Source: Aureliella helgolandensis (GTDB lineage: Bacteria > Planctomycetota > Planctomycetia > Pirellulales > Pirellulaceae). From it: 64,000 nt of DNA. Where the stretch lies: assembly GCF_007752135.1 (NCBI RefSeq), contig NZ_CP036298.1:5828859-5892858 (forward strand), written 5' to 3'. Of this stretch, positions 47,563 to 58,005 are shown piece by piece. The notes under the pieces are model-generated. The model saw only the letters and a program-made list of their open reading frames with translations, was not told where the DNA came from and did not search any database. The position numbers were made by a program, and so were the translations under genes. Positions within the stretch are counted from its first letter, which is position 1, and every line of letters starts with the position of its first letter.

Positions 47563-47973
47563 CTACCAAGGTCCGCGCACTGGGTAAACTCCGAACTGCC
47601 GCGTACTGCTCGGCCAAGGTGGAGTTGCGAGAAACGCTCCGCCTGACGAAGACGTTGCCCGCTGTCCATATTGGTGATAGATGGGGGTCGACGTGTTCTG
47701 TGAAACACCCCAAGAGTAGTTCTGCTGCATGGTGACATTGGGAGGCACCACCAGGGCAGTCGGTTGCCCATATTGCAGGTAGTAATGCTGCCCGTGCCAA
47801 GCCTGCTGGTTGGCAAATCCTTTCGCCCAACGGTTCCCGTGGGCAGCCGGTCCAATCCCGCTACTGCCCTGGTGATGACCACTGAGCCATCCCCCGTGCC
47901 GTTGAGCCTGAGCTGTATTCTGTAGGGCAAGTCCTAAGAGACACAGTGCTCCGACAAGCATCAGATTCTTCAT
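47563..47973 (-). CDS. Small exported Tyr/His/Gln-rich protein
   Basis: 136 residues from the ATG at 47973; an ATG 7 codons earlier is unlikely because AAAGGACC, the ribosome site, lies within it. The signal peptide ends at about NTAQAQR (residue 24). The mature part is rich in His, Gln, Tyr and Ser and includes KGFANQQAWHGQHYY. It shares the N-Q pattern GFANQ/GYANQ with the upstream small gene at 48044. No family recognised. Confidence 0.65.
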   Translation of the reverse strand: MKNLMLVGALCLLGLALQNTAQAQRHGGWLSGHHQGSSGIGPAAHGNRWAKGFANQQAWHGQHYYLQYGQPTALVVPPNVTMQQNYSWGVSQNTSTPIYHQYGQRATSSSGGAFLATPPWPSSTRQFGVYPVRGPW

Positions 47974-48043
47974 TGATATCGGTCCTTTTCTCATTGTTTG
48001 TCTGCAATGCGTCCCGCAGCTTTGCCCACTGTTGTGGACGCGT

Positions 48044-48412
48044 TTACGGGCGAGGTAATGAAATCGACTTCCAAATTCCCTTAGCAGCGGTCCGTACCGG
48101 AGGCGAGTAGTAGTGCGCCTTGGTGCGGTTTAACCCGCGGCCACCATCGTAGTAGTTATGGTAGCGGTCGGTGTGCCGATACAGAAACTCGTGAGGTGCA
48201 AGCGGCTCGTAGGTAATGTAGGTATGCCCCGCCCAAGCAGGGACGGGAACCGGCGCCACATACATTTGCGCGGTGGCTTGGTTGGCGTAACCTTGCGTGT
48301 ATTGATTCGCAAACAACGCCGATCCACCGCCATGCTGTGCATGTGCCATGCCCGCACTTCCGACTATTGCGGCCACAATGACTGCACTTACCATCTTTGT
48401 TTTGAACCGCAT
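48044..48412 (-). CDS. Small exported Tyr/His-rich protein, sister of the 47563 gene
   Basis: 122 residues. AGGGAG nine bases before the ATG supports the start. The signal peptide ends at about AHAQHG (residue 26). The mature part has ANQYTQGYANQAT and a YRHTDRYHNYYDGG stretch. It lies about 70 bases before the 47563 gene and probably shares its transcript and terminator. Function unknown; the aromatic-rich composition suits an outer-layer or matrix protein. Confidence 0.65.
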   Translation of the reverse strand: MRFKTKMVSAVIVAAIVGSAGMAHAQHGGGSALFANQYTQGYANQATAQMYVAPVPVPAWAGHTYITYEPLAPHEFLYRHTDRYHNYYDGGRGLNRTKAHYYSPPVRTAAKGIWKSISLPRP

Positions 48413-49033
48413 CGATCGTACTCCCTAGTCCCTGGGTAATGCCGAAACATGCGCGGGCCGTTCACAGGGCCTACACAACATGTCAACCGACTGAATCGCA
48501 ATTGAAGCATCCCCAGAGCTGCTATACCTGGGTTGTTTTTCCCCCAGAGAGGTCCAAGGACCAGCCGCGGCGCGAGCCTCTAGCCAATACCGGAACTCCC
48601 TTAAAATCCTGAAGGGGTACTTCTTCCGTCGGTCACCATCGTCACGCTGCATGGCCCCCCCGCATCATTTCGAGCGAGGCTCTTACAGCTTGCGGGGCAG
48701 GAAAAACCCGATTCAACGGCAATCGCAGCATTTCTGGAACAAGTGGCCCCATTGCGGAAACCGAGATTCTGAGATTTAGGGTGTTACTGTCTCGATTTAG
48801 CAACTCGCTACACTCTACCCATCCCTCCGGTCTTGACGGATATGGGCAATATGTGAAAGTTATCGGCTTCCATTGAACGTCTGGCAATTCCGTTTTTTTG
48901 GCTACGTCGATCGTAGAAAATCGGACGATGTACCGATAAGCCAAGCGAGCCGCTGCGGTGCGCTGACGTAATTCCCCCATCACACCCCACCCATCAGCAA
49001 TTACTGAACACCCCCAAGGGAGAGTTTGCAGAC
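48413..49033. other. 620-base divergent region upstream of the topoisomerase A gene
   Basis: It should hold the promoters of the small secreted gene (- strand) and of topoisomerase subunit A (+ strand). A 113-codon - strand frame (48642-48983) is present but has no recognisable motif or good start. AAGGGAGAG about nine bases before the subunit A ATG is a strong ribosome site. No other structure seen. Confidence 0.5.
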
Positions 49034-51511
49034 ATGGCCAAACGCCGCCAGACGAGCAGTAGTGAGAGTGGGAGTTCCAAGAACTCCAAAGGTAAGTCTG
49101 GAAAGCGCAAGTCGGCCTCAGCGGACCTGTTCACCAATCCTGAACTGCAAACCATCGAACCCGTTTCGCTTCGAGAAGCAGCCCAAGATCGTTACCTGAA
49201 CTACTCGTTGTCTGTCATTACGAGTCGAGCCCTGCCGGATGTCCGCGATGGCCTCAAACCGGTCCAGCGGCGAATTCTGTACTCCATGAGCCAGTTGGGG
49301 ATCAACGCCCAAGCGAAACCGCGTAAGTGCATGTACGTATGCGGTAACGTTACCGGTAATTACCACCCGCATGGAGAATCCTCCGTCTACGATGCACTGG
49401 TACGCCTTGCCCAACCCTGGGCACTTCGCGAACCACTCGTCGACGGGATCGGCAACTTCGGCTCGATCGACGGAGACAACGCGGCAGCTCCACGTTACAC
49501 CGAATGCCGCATGACTCCCATTGCGGCGGAAATTCTGCGCGACCTAGGCAGTCGAATTGTCGCGCACCGTCCCAACTACGACGGAACTCGGCAGGAGCCT
49601 GTCGTGCTCCCCAGTCGCGTGCCCAACATGCTGGTCAATGGAGCGACGGGAATCGCGGTCGGCATGGCGACCAACATACCACCGCACAATCTGGGGGAAG
49701 TCTGCCGCGCCTTACTCAAGTTGCTCAAAGATCCAGAGATTCGCGATTATCAATTGGTCGCCAACGATGCCGTGCAGGGTCCCGACTTTCCCACCGGCGG
49801 GCACCTCATTAACACCAAAGAGGAGTTGCGTGAAATCTACCAAACAGGGCAGGGGAGTCTCAAGGTTCGGGGCACGACCAGTCTGACGAAAGAAGGCAAA
49901 GGTGAGAAAACTCTTCACATCACCTCCATTCCCTATGGCGTGAACAAGTCAGTGCTAGTGGAGCGAATTGCAGAGCTAGTCTTAACGAGCAAAATGCCGC
50001 TGATTGAAGACGTACGCGACGTCTCCACGGAGGATATCCGCATCGACTTGCGTCTGAAGAAGGATGCGGACGAAGCCAAAGTCTTGGCTTACCTCTACAA
50101 ACAAACTCCGTTGCAGACCAATTTCAACGTCAACATGACTTGCTTGGTGCCCACGGAAAACCCGGAAGTAGGTCGCCCTGAGCGATTGGGCCTGAAGGAA
50201 ATATTGTGGCACTTCCTTCACTTTAGGTTGGAGGTGGTCACTGCGCGTTTGGAGAACGAACTCGACGGGCTGCTGCGTCGCATGCACACCCTTGAGGGAT
50301 TCGTGCTCATCTTCGACGCGCTGGATGAAATCATCAAGATCATTCGCCAATCGGATGGCAAGTCCGATGCAGCTCATAAAATCATGGCCCGCTTTCCCGC
50401 CGAAGACGGTGGACTCGATGCAGACCAGACCGAGGCCATCCTCGAACTCAAGCTGTATCGATTGGCAAAGCTAGAGATCAATCTCATCCAAGACGAGCTC
50501 AAGGAAAAGAGGAAGCGCGCCAGCGCTATCCAAAAACTACTCAAGGAGAGCACCGACGATACCAACTCCTCGGGTAGGTGGGGAATCGTCCGCGAAGAAA
50601 TTGAGGGGCTCATCGAGTCCTTTGCAAAATCCAAAGAGGGGTTACGGCGAACCAAGATTGTCACTATCGAGGAAGAGCCAGAGTACAGTGCGGAAGACTT
50701 CATCGTTGCCGAGGATTGCCACGTACTCGTTTCGACCGACGGATGGGTCAAACGGCAAAAGCAAATCGCATCTCCCGCGAAGAGCCGTCTGCGTGAGGGG
50801 GACGGCGTGCTGGCATGCGTGGCCGGCTCTACCCGCTCTACCCTGGGCTTCTTCTCATCGCTCGGTGTCTGTTACACAGCGCGGTTCATCGACATCCCGC
50901 CCTCGGCCGGATATGGTGAACCGATTCAGAAGCTCTTTAAACTCAAAGATGGCGAGCGCATTGTCAGCGTTCTGTCCCTCGATCCGCGTGCTATAGGCAA
51001 CATTGCCGAAGATCCCAAACGCCCCGACTACTGCCCCGATGTGCATGGATTTGCTGCCACCAGCAATGGCTTTGCCTTAAGATTCGGTCTGGCCGCCTAC
51101 GCCGAACCCTCGACGCGTAGTGGCCGTCGCTACGCGCGCGTCGCGCCGGAGTCCGCTGTCGTGGGCGTGCAAGCTATCGGGGGCAGTGAGACGGTGCTGG
51201 CCATATCGGCGGATTGCCGCGCCATGGTCTGCCCAATCGTCGAAATCAACTACCTGTCGGGTCCCGGCAAGGGTGTGACACTGATCAAATTGGCCAAGAC
51301 CGATAAACTCCTTGGTTTCAAAGCTTCAGCGGGCGATCGCGATTTGCTTGTTGTTGAAACCAATCGTGGTGCTCAGAAAACAATCTCAGTGGTCAAGTAC
51401 CGCGTGACCTCACGTGGCGGTCGGGGCACCGAGATCCAAAAGAATGGCAAGATTTCAAAGATTGTCGCGCAGCCCATCGCTGCTCCCGATCCCTTGCCTG
51501 AATTGAAATAA
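49034..51511 (+). CDS. Type IIA topoisomerase subunit A (DNA gyrase / topoisomerase IV)
   Basis: 825 residues. A basic Ser/Lys-rich N-terminal extension (1-30) precedes the core. The DNA-cleaving tyrosine is Tyr155 in [10 protein letters not shown]. The quinolone region reads [19 protein letters not shown], with the Ser equal to E. coli GyrA Ser83. The C-terminal domain has only one possible GyrA-box remnant, SRGGRGTE near residue 795. It works with the B subunit encoded 72 bases downstream to pass DNA through double-strand breaks. Gyrase and topo IV cannot be separated safely by eye. Confidence 0.9.
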   Translation: MAKRRQTSSSESGSSKNSKGKSGKRKSASADLFTNPELQTIEPVSLREAAQDRYLNYSLSVITSRALPDVRDGLKPVQRRILYSMSQLGINAQAKPRKCMYVCGNVTGNYHPHGESSVYDALVRLAQPWALREPLVDGIGNFGSIDGDNAAAPRYTECRMTPIAAEILRDLGSRIVAHRPNYDGTRQEPVVLPSRVPNMLVNGATGIAVGMATNIPPHNLGEVCRALLKLLKDPEIRDYQLVANDAVQGPDFPTGGHLINTKEELREIYQTGQGSLKVRGTTSLTKEGKGEKTLHITSIPYGVNKSVLVERIAELVLTSKMPLIEDVRDVSTEDIRIDLRLKKDADEAKVLAYLYKQTPLQTNFNVNMTCLVPTENPEVGRPERLGLKEILWHFLHFRLEVVTARLENELDGLLRRMHTLEGFVLIFDALDEIIKIIRQSDGKSDAAHKIMARFPAEDGGLDADQTEAILELKLYRLAKLEINLIQDELKEKRKRASAIQKLLKESTDDTNSSGRWGIVREEIEGLIESFAKSKEGLRRTKIVTIEEEPEYSAEDFIVAEDCHVLVSTDGWVKRQKQIASPAKSRLREGDGVLACVAGSTRSTLGFFSSLGVCYTARFIDIPPSAGYGEPIQKLFKLKDGERIVSVLSLDPRAIGNIAEDPKRPDYCPDVHGFAATSNGFALRFGLAAYAEPSTRSGRRYARVAPESAVVGVQAIGGSETVLAISADCRAMVCPIVEINYLSGPGKGVTLIKLAKTDKLLGFKASAGDRDLLVVETNRGAQKTISVVKYRVTSRGGRGTEIQKNGKISKIVAQPIAAPDPLPELK

Positions 51512-51583
51512 AACCAACCGTCCGAAAGTTCCACTTTCCTTCGGGAACTCCAGTCTAAGATTTAAGGATAGGAATCCATCCTC

Positions 51584-53497
51584 ATGGCCACCGCCACGAA
51601 TTCATACAGTGCTGCCGATATCGTCGCACTCGAGGGATTGGAGCCAGTTCGCAAACGACCAGGGATGTACATCGGCGGAGTTGGCTCGGCTGGCCTCCAT
51701 CACTTGGTTTGGGAAATCCTCGACAACTCGGTTGACGAAGCGATGAATGGGCACGCTTCCGAGATCACGGTCACCCTCCATAAAGACGGTCAAACGATCA
51801 CCGTGTCCGACAACGGTCGTGGCATTCCTGTCGACAAGCATGCCAAGACAGGTAAGAGCGCGCTGGAAATCGTTCTCACCGTCCTGCACGCCGGCGGGAA
51901 ATTCGAAGGCAAGAACTACAAGACCTCTGGTGGTTTGCACGGCGTGGGGGCGTCGGCCGTCAACGCGCTTTCGAAACACTTGGTGGCTGTCATTCGACGC
52001 GATGGCAATCAATATAAAATGGAGTTCTCCCAGGGCAAACCATTGGGAAAGCTCCAAAAGGCGAAGGGTACGTTTCGCGGTTCGGGGACGACCATTACCT
52101 TTACGCCCGACCCCACCATTTTTCCGCGCACCGAGTTTAATCCAGATACCATCCGCTCCCGTCTGGAAGTAACGAGCTTTCTCCACCGCGCGGTGAAAGT
52201 CAATTACAGCGATGAGGTCAACAACAAGAAAGAGACTTTCTTCCATGAAAATGGAATCGTCGACTATCTAGGAAAAGTCATCGAGGAACGCCATGCGCGC
52301 TCCATTCACGAAGTACCTTTCACGTTGCACAAGAATGCCGACGAACGTCTCGAAGTTGCCTTGAAATGGACCGAATCGACCGATGAACACGTGCGTTCCT
52401 ACGTCAATGGAATACCAACCGCCAGTGGCGGCACGCATGAAAATGGTTTTCGCTCAGGTATGAGCAAGGCCATCCGCAACTATTTTGAAACCCACAGCCT
52501 GATCCCACGCGGTATCAAAATCTCCCATGAAGATATCCGAGAGGGGGTAGTGGCAATCGTTTCATTGTTTGTTCCCGAACCGCAATTCCAGGGACAAACC
52601 AAGGATCGTCTCAATAATTCCGAGGCGCAGTCTATCGTGGACAATGCCATGCGGGCCGCGCTGGAACAATGGCTCAACAACAATACCTCCCTAGCAGAAT
52701 CCGTTGTTGCCCGAATTATTGCATCGGCACGCGCACGGGCCGCTTCGCGAGCAGCCTCGGAGTCGGTTTCGCGGAAGACAGCCACATCGCGGGCCATGCT
52801 CCCCGGTAAGCTGAGTGACTGCCTGTCCGCCGGGCGGGGGCATTCCGAACTGTTCATTGTGGAAGGTGATTCTGCCGGTGGTAGTGCCAAACAGGGACGC
52901 GATCGGCACTACCAAGCCATTCTGCCATTGCGTGGTAAAGTACTGAACACCGAAAATGCCACACTTAAAAAAGTCCTGGATAACAAAGAAATTCAGGATA
53001 TGGTTACCGCCCTTGGCTGTGGCATTGGCAAAGACCTCAACGTAGCGCGCATTCGCTACGAACGGGTGATTCTGCTAGCAGATGCGGATTCCGATGGGCA
53101 CCACATCACCACCTTATTGTTAACCTTCTTCTATCGACACATGCCAGCGCTAATTGCCGATGGCCGCGTGTTTATTGCCGTACCGCCGCTGTATCGCGTC
53201 GATATTGGAAAAGAGACATTTTGGGCAGCGGACGAAGCAGCCCGAGACCAGATCTTGGCAAATTCCAGCAAACGCGACAAAGCAGAGATCACTCGGTTTA
53301 AAGGACTCGGTGAAATGATGCCTAAAACCCTGTGGGACACAACGCTCAACCCAGCCACCCGACGCCTGCTGAAAGTCGAAATCGACGACCAACTCGAGAC
53401 CGACCGCGTCGTTGCCGATCTAATGGGACGCGACGCGTCGGCGCGCTTCCGATTTATCATGGATCGCGCCGAAGAGGCCGAAGAGCTAGATGTCTAA
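51584..53497 (+). CDS. Type IIA topoisomerase subunit B (DNA gyrase / topoisomerase IV)
   Basis: 637 residues. GHKL ATPase motifs are EILDNSVDEA (Asn48), SDNGRGIPV and GGLHGVGASAVNALS. The TOPRIM domain has FIVEGDSAGGSAKQGRD and LADADSDGHHI. In GyrB the last motif is usually DADVDGSHI, while ParE has DADSDGLHI, so that residue points to topo IV. The closing ITRFKGLGEMMPKTLW is shared by both. No GyrB-specific 170-residue insert is present. AAGGAT lies upstream of the ATG. Confidence 0.92.
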   Translation: MATATNSYSAADIVALEGLEPVRKRPGMYIGGVGSAGLHHLVWEILDNSVDEAMNGHASEITVTLHKDGQTITVSDNGRGIPVDKHAKTGKSALEIVLTVLHAGGKFEGKNYKTSGGLHGVGASAVNALSKHLVAVIRRDGNQYKMEFSQGKPLGKLQKAKGTFRGSGTTITFTPDPTIFPRTEFNPDTIRSRLEVTSFLHRAVKVNYSDEVNNKKETFFHENGIVDYLGKVIEERHARSIHEVPFTLHKNADERLEVALKWTESTDEHVRSYVNGIPTASGGTHENGFRSGMSKAIRNYFETHSLIPRGIKISHEDIREGVVAIVSLFVPEPQFQGQTKDRLNNSEAQSIVDNAMRAALEQWLNNNTSLAESVVARIIASARARAASRAASESVSRKTATSRAMLPGKLSDCLSAGRGHSELFIVEGDSAGGSAKQGRDRHYQAILPLRGKVLNTENATLKKVLDNKEIQDMVTALGCGIGKDLNVARIRYERVILLADADSDGHHITTLLLTFFYRHMPALIADGRVFIAVPPLYRVDIGKETFWAADEAARDQILANSSKRDKAEITRFKGLGEMMPKTLWDTTLNPATRRLLKVEIDDQLETDRVVADLMGRDASARFRFIMDRAEEAEELDV

Positions 53498-53578
53498 AGA
53501 TTCAGATCGTTAACCACGTGAGTGCGCGGCCCCCTAGGCAGGATATTCCGCTCATCAGAATTCGATTAGGAACGAAAC

Positions 53579-54073
53579 ATGGCAGGCGCCGATACACTTC
53601 CCGAACCTGACGATAACTCGGAGGAACGCAAATCCTCCTCAGCAACCTCTGCAGCTACCGTCGAACCACAACCTCAGCCGACTGAGCTTCCTACGCCGAA
53701 TCGTGTGGTGTTGGTCCTGGAAGATGATCTAGTGCAATTGCGGTTGTTGCAACAACATCTCGAATCTCTCGGACTGACTCTACTCACCGCCCGATCCATT
53801 GCGGAAGCACAACAACATCTGAGCGAAAACCGGCCTCAATTGGCCATCTTCGATGTGAATCTTCCGGATGGTTCTGGCCTCGAATTGTGCGAACAACTCG
53901 ACTCCGACCCGAGGCATTGCACGATGCCGATCATCGTCTTGAGCAGCATGACCGGCAACGACATGATTCGCAAAACACGTGCGTCCGGCGGATGCTATTT
54001 TGTGGGCAAACCCTACGATCCCAATGTGCTATTGATCCTAATTGAACGCGCGCTCGGCGAGTCCTTGCAGTAG
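53579..54073 (+). CDS. Single-domain response regulator
   Basis: 164 residues. A disordered acidic/Pro-rich N-terminus of about 40 residues precedes a receiver domain: acidic pocket Glu48-Asp49-Asp50, phosphorylation site Asp92 in IFDVNLPDG, Ser122 in VLSSM and Lys144 in VGKPYDP. No output domain is present, so it acts through protein contact or relays phosphate. AGGAACGAAAC before the ATG supports the start. Its kinase is not in the window. It follows subunit B by 81 bases but is probably not functionally tied to it. Confidence 0.93.
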   Translation: MAGADTLPEPDDNSEERKSSSATSAATVEPQPQPTELPTPNRVVLVLEDDLVQLRLLQQHLESLGLTLLTARSIAEAQQHLSENRPQLAIFDVNLPDGSGLELCEQLDSDPRHCTMPIIVLSSMTGNDMIRKTRASGGCYFVGKPYDPNVLLILIERALGESLQ

Positions 54074-54159
54074 TAGCGGCGGCGACTGCTGCCCAGGGCG
54101 GTTGCACAGTGTGGGGAATCAAACCACCGTAGGTTGATCGCGCGCGAGGGTTTCGTCGA

Positions 54160-56691
54160 CTAACGCGACGATTCCCTTCGCTGTTCACGCTTTCGACCAT
54201 TGCCAGCTTCTTGAGTGACCGCCTGCTCCACGATATCGAGCGCCCCCTGGACTCGCTCCAATTCACTAGATGATTGACTGCGTTGCGGTCCAAAACGCTG
54301 CGCGTAGTAATGCTCGGTTAGTGTTGACAGCGCGCTCCCAACGCTTGCGGCTTCCGCCCCTGATGAAGGCTGCAAAGTTCGAGCAGCCGCCGTCGTGAAT
54401 TCGCTCGGCGTTTCTGCTACCCCGCGTCGCAAGCCGATGCGTTCTAGCAATTTCATGGTTCTGGCAAAGACGCGATGTTGAATTGCCTCAGCGGGTTTCC
54501 CAACTCCCAATCGCTTCGCGAGGCTGGGAGCGAGTTGCGGCAACAACACGATAAAACGCCAGATAAAAAAGGCCATGGCAACCGTCAGGGCTACCAACAC
54601 TAGCAATGGTCCAGCCAGTTCGACGCCACTTCCGGATTGAAAGAATTGACCATTTAGAAGAGCGGCTTTCAAGGCCTTCATCTGGCGAATTAGATTCTCA
54701 TAAGCAGTCTTTCCATTTTCCGCTACTGGCGCATAAAGACTGTTCTCAGTGCTCAATTTTTGGCCATCAACCACGTAGTCTTTCCAGAGTTTCTCCGCGT
54801 AATCGAGCGTCTGTCCATCTTGCCCAATGATCTCATCATCTCCTCCGGCGAGTCCGGGGGTTGGATCGAAGCGGACCCAAAAATAGGCGTCGTCTGTCAA
54901 CCACCGCTCTACACTCGTGCCGACAAGTTGGTCGCGTCGAAACAGCGCCTCGACCCAAGCATGGGCATCGCTTTGACGCACCGCAAAATAATCGCCTTGG
55001 TAGTTGTACTCACGAGGGTGATACCCGACCACCATCCGAGCCGGAATTCCGGATTGACGCAACATTGCTAACATGGCGGATGCAAAATACTGACAGTGGC
55101 CCGACCGCTGATTGATGACAAAATCCTCAATGGGGTCCACCCCAGGGTCCGCCGGCGGCTTCAAATCTAAACTATACGTAAACTTGCCCGAGTTCATGAG
55201 ATCGTTCTCAATTGTCTGCGCAATTTGAAAAACGGACTCAGGGGGCACACCCTGCTTGCTCAATAAATCTTGGCGATAGGCGTCGAGTTCCTGCATGCCC
55301 CGAAATCCCAACTCCAACCTGACACGATTTCGTTCGAAGGACATCCGCTCTCGGATGGAATCACCAATGGTCACCGGGCTGATAGGCACTTGCCTCCCGA
55401 ACTGAAAACTAGCAGCACCGAACTTGTAGACCACAAATTTCCCACTGGGAACCGCCATTGGTTCCAATTCTTCAAGCAGAGAATTGATGTAGTCGTATCG
55501 AAGTTTTACCTGCTGGTCGGGGCGGGAGTTATAGCTGGAGGTCACCGTAAAAAGGGTAGGTAAGTACCGGCGTCGCAAGTCAATTTCTAATTCCACTAAG
55601 TCGCGTCGCGCCGCGCGGAGCGAATTCACCGCTTCAATTGTCGGCATCTTGCGAAACGAAGTCATTCCAGCATAAACCCATTCGCCATTTTGCGAACGGC
55701 TGTAGGAACTGACAGATAGGTAGGAATCCATGACCCGAGCGCGTAGATAGGGAGCCTCGTTCATCGGGTAGACCGTTTTCTTTCCCGCATAGGTGAAGCT
55801 AACCCGCATCACCGGTGAGCTGTCCATCTTGAGCTTGGCCATGCCGCCAATGGTGAGCTTGCGGGGCAGACCGCTGCTCGCGGTCAACCCCAGTGGCTGG
55901 CTTAGCCCTGCTGGCGACGTTCGCGGCAACAGATAGAAAAATACTGCCGCGAATGCGATGGCCCCAAAACCAATGGGAATGGATTGAAGTAGGCGACGAC
56001 TCACTCGACTTCCTTGCGCATTCTGGCTGGTGATAATCCCACATTCAACCATTGGTTGCGCGGTCGCAGCGGCGGACTTCTTCCGCCTAAACTGTTGGTA
56101 GATCAGTTCTGCCAAGTGCGGAATAGGCTGATCGATGTTAGGGTCAATGTTTAAAAGAGTCGCATATCGTGCAAACAAGAAGAGAGACGAAACCCACAGA
56201 ATCATGATGGGCGCAAGCAGCATGCCAAACAGGATGTTGTCGTTGACTAAAGCAGCCACCACCATTTCGAGTAGTAGAAAAACGGCCAGCTGCTCAAAGA
56301 TTCGAAGATTTTTCTTCTGCAGAAACAAGACCGCTTCGGGATAGACCAACAAGCTCGCGACGGCTAGCAATTGCCCCGCTTCGGACGAAGCATAAAAAGC
56401 ACTGTAGATGTAGCCGCCTAAGGCGATCGTCGTCGCAATCGTCATCAACAAGTAACTACCGATTCGCCCGACTTCGAACCATTCAAGCGTATCGACGAAA
56501 ATGTAAGCTGACAAACTTACAAAGAAGATGAGGATCGGCAGAAAAAAGCTACCCGTACCTGTAGCCACTAGCATGGCGGTCAGCCATGCAATAATGGCGA
56601 AATGCAAACTCAAGCTCCGGCGGAGCAGTTTTACTTTTGAGATGTCCATGCGAAATAGGGCTCCAAATCGCCTGCGGAAACGTTTAACCAA
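54160..56691 (-). CDS. Transglutaminase-domain membrane protein (TgpA-like)
   Basis: 843 residues; an ATG 14 codons later (56649) is an alternative start that avoids most of the overlap with the DUF58 gene. Six or so membrane helices lie in the first 270 residues. The outer transglutaminase-like domain has the triad Cys533 (SGHCQYFA), His577 (DAHAWVE) and Asp609 (FDPTPG). A membrane helix near 675 and a helical cytoplasmic tail follow. With MoxR and DUF58 upstream it forms the common three-gene unit; family members act on proteins or peptides at the periplasmic face. Confidence 0.92.
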   Translation of the reverse strand: MVKRFRRRFGALFRMDISKVKLLRRSLSLHFAIIAWLTAMLVATGTGSFFLPILIFFVSLSAYIFVDTLEWFEVGRIGSYLLMTIATTIALGGYIYSAFYASSEAGQLLAVASLLVYPEAVLFLQKKNLRIFEQLAVFLLLEMVVAALVNDNILFGMLLAPIMILWVSSLFLFARYATLLNIDPNIDQPIPHLAELIYQQFRRKKSAAATAQPMVECGIITSQNAQGSRVSRRLLQSIPIGFGAIAFAAVFFYLLPRTSPAGLSQPLGLTASSGLPRKLTIGGMAKLKMDSSPVMRVSFTYAGKKTVYPMNEAPYLRARVMDSYLSVSSYSRSQNGEWVYAGMTSFRKMPTIEAVNSLRAARRDLVELEIDLRRRYLPTLFTVTSSYNSRPDQQVKLRYDYINSLLEELEPMAVPSGKFVVYKFGAASFQFGRQVPISPVTIGDSIRERMSFERNRVRLELGFRGMQELDAYRQDLLSKQGVPPESVFQIAQTIENDLMNSGKFTYSLDLKPPADPGVDPIEDFVINQRSGHCQYFASAMLAMLRQSGIPARMVVGYHPREYNYQGDYFAVRQSDAHAWVEALFRRDQLVGTSVERWLTDDAYFWVRFDPTPGLAGGDDEIIGQDGQTLDYAEKLWKDYVVDGQKLSTENSLYAPVAENGKTAYENLIRQMKALKAALLNGQFFQSGSGVELAGPLLVLVALTVAMAFFIWRFIVLLPQLAPSLAKRLGVGKPAEAIQHRVFARTMKLLERIGLRRGVAETPSEFTTAAARTLQPSSGAEAASVGSALSTLTEHYYAQRFGPQRSQSSSELERVQGALDIVEQAVTQEAGNGRKREQRRESSR

Positions 56692-57944
56692 CGCACCTTG
56701 AGTCGCTCCAAAACTTTTTCATCCAAATGGACCTCACGAGGCACATCGGGAACAGAATCCGTTTCCCTTAACGCAGCAACTGGTCCCAATTGATTGGACC
56801 GAGTGCTGACTACCAACAAGTTAGGATTCTTGAGCAACGGCAAATGGATGCCTTTGAGCGCTTTCGTTAATTCAGGTTGGGGACAGGGGGCAATGACCGA
56901 CAATTCTCCGAGTAAATTGTCGACGAGAACGGCGCTTTGAACGCTGACCGAAGCAAACGTTTGATCCGCCGCGATTGCAACGGCCATTCGATCTCCGCCA
57001 CGTTTTACATTGGAACTCGCTAGCGTGGCCACGAAGGCAATGGCCATTTCGCAACTCTGCTCAATCTCGTCGTCCTCGGGTACCCCATGGAGATCGAGGA
57101 GAATATTCAACTGCCGATGCTGCTGACGCTCGAACTGCCGAACGGAGAGCTCACCGAGGCGAGCCGTGGTGCGCCAATGAATCCATCGTCGAGAATCTCC
57201 GGTCGCCCAGGGTCGCAAACCGTAAAATTCCGTTTCGTTTGCACCAGCGTTCGATGAGGCTTTGGAGTGACCATGGAGTTCGCGATGAAACAACCGTTCA
57301 ATCCTGGGCGTCAGTTGGCCAAGGCTGGGATGGACGATTATATGCGCCGCATTGTTCAGGGTCCGCCAACCGCGCCCCAAGCCAATGGGAAAACGCGTCG
57401 ACAGAGTACTAGGGCCCACGCGATACTTGCCGCGTTGGCGAAACGTCAGCTCATAGTTTCCCCCACCACTTCCTTGAGGCCGGACTTCGTCCACAATCGT
57501 CGCAGCCTTCACCGCAATCCGCTGAGCGACCGGCTTTTCTCGGTAGAGCGTGTCCTCCACCAGTACTAACCAGGCTCCCAGCCATCGCTTGGGATTCACA
57601 ACGCGAATGGAAACGAGCGTCGATCGCCCCACTACAATCGATTGTGACAGTCGTCGACTGGCCCGTAGACCAATGAGCGTGCGGGTATTGAATCGCCATT
57701 GCAGCAACAGCAAACCCAACATGGCTCCGGCGAGCAGAATGAGCAGATTGATATCACGAATCACTGCCCCGAAAAAGATAAACAGCAATACGCCGACGAA
57801 GTGGAGGCCTTCGCGGGTCAGTCGGAAATGGACCTGCGCCAACCGACGCGTAATGTTGCGTTGCCGGCGTTGTTTCCAGCGCTGCCAAACTAACCGCAGG
57901 AAATGACTCGACGAATCGGGCGAATCGCTTGGGATCGTTGCCAT
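56631..57944 (-). CDS. DUF58 membrane protein
   Basis: 437 residues. Two membrane helices at about 50-85 (FVGVLLFIFFGAVI, LLILLAGAMLGLLLL). The DUF58 core has FYGLRPWATGDSRRWIHWR and LGELSVRQFERQ. After it the vWA-like region reads NILLDLHGVPEDDE, without the DxSxS site found in the other DUF58 protein, so metal binding is doubtful. It overlaps the transglutaminase gene and follows the MoxR gene by about 60 bases. Confidence 0.9.
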   Translation of the reverse strand: MATIPSDSPDSSSHFLRLVWQRWKQRRQRNITRRLAQVHFRLTREGLHFVGVLLFIFFGAVIRDINLLILLAGAMLGLLLLQWRFNTRTLIGLRASRRLSQSIVVGRSTLVSIRVVNPKRWLGAWLVLVEDTLYREKPVAQRIAVKAATIVDEVRPQGSGGGNYELTFRQRGKYRVGPSTLSTRFPIGLGRGWRTLNNAAHIIVHPSLGQLTPRIERLFHRELHGHSKASSNAGANETEFYGLRPWATGDSRRWIHWRTTARLGELSVRQFERQQHRQLNILLDLHGVPEDDEIEQSCEMAIAFVATLASSNVKRGGDRMAVAIAADQTFASVSVQSAVLVDNLLGELSVIAPCPQPELTKALKGIHLPLLKNPNLLVVSTRSNQLGPVAALRETDSVPDVPREVHLDEKVLERLKVRWLNVSAGDLEPYFAWTSQK

Positions 57945-58005
57945 AGAAAAGGTAGCCGTTCGTGCACGAGCTGATTCAAGTCACTGGATTTACATGCGAT
58001 CATGG

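Noticed and set aside
48642-48983. 113-codon - strand frame upstream of topoisomerase subunit A
   Set aside because: No motif, no good ribosome site and no neighbour logic; kept as unlikely, not impossible.
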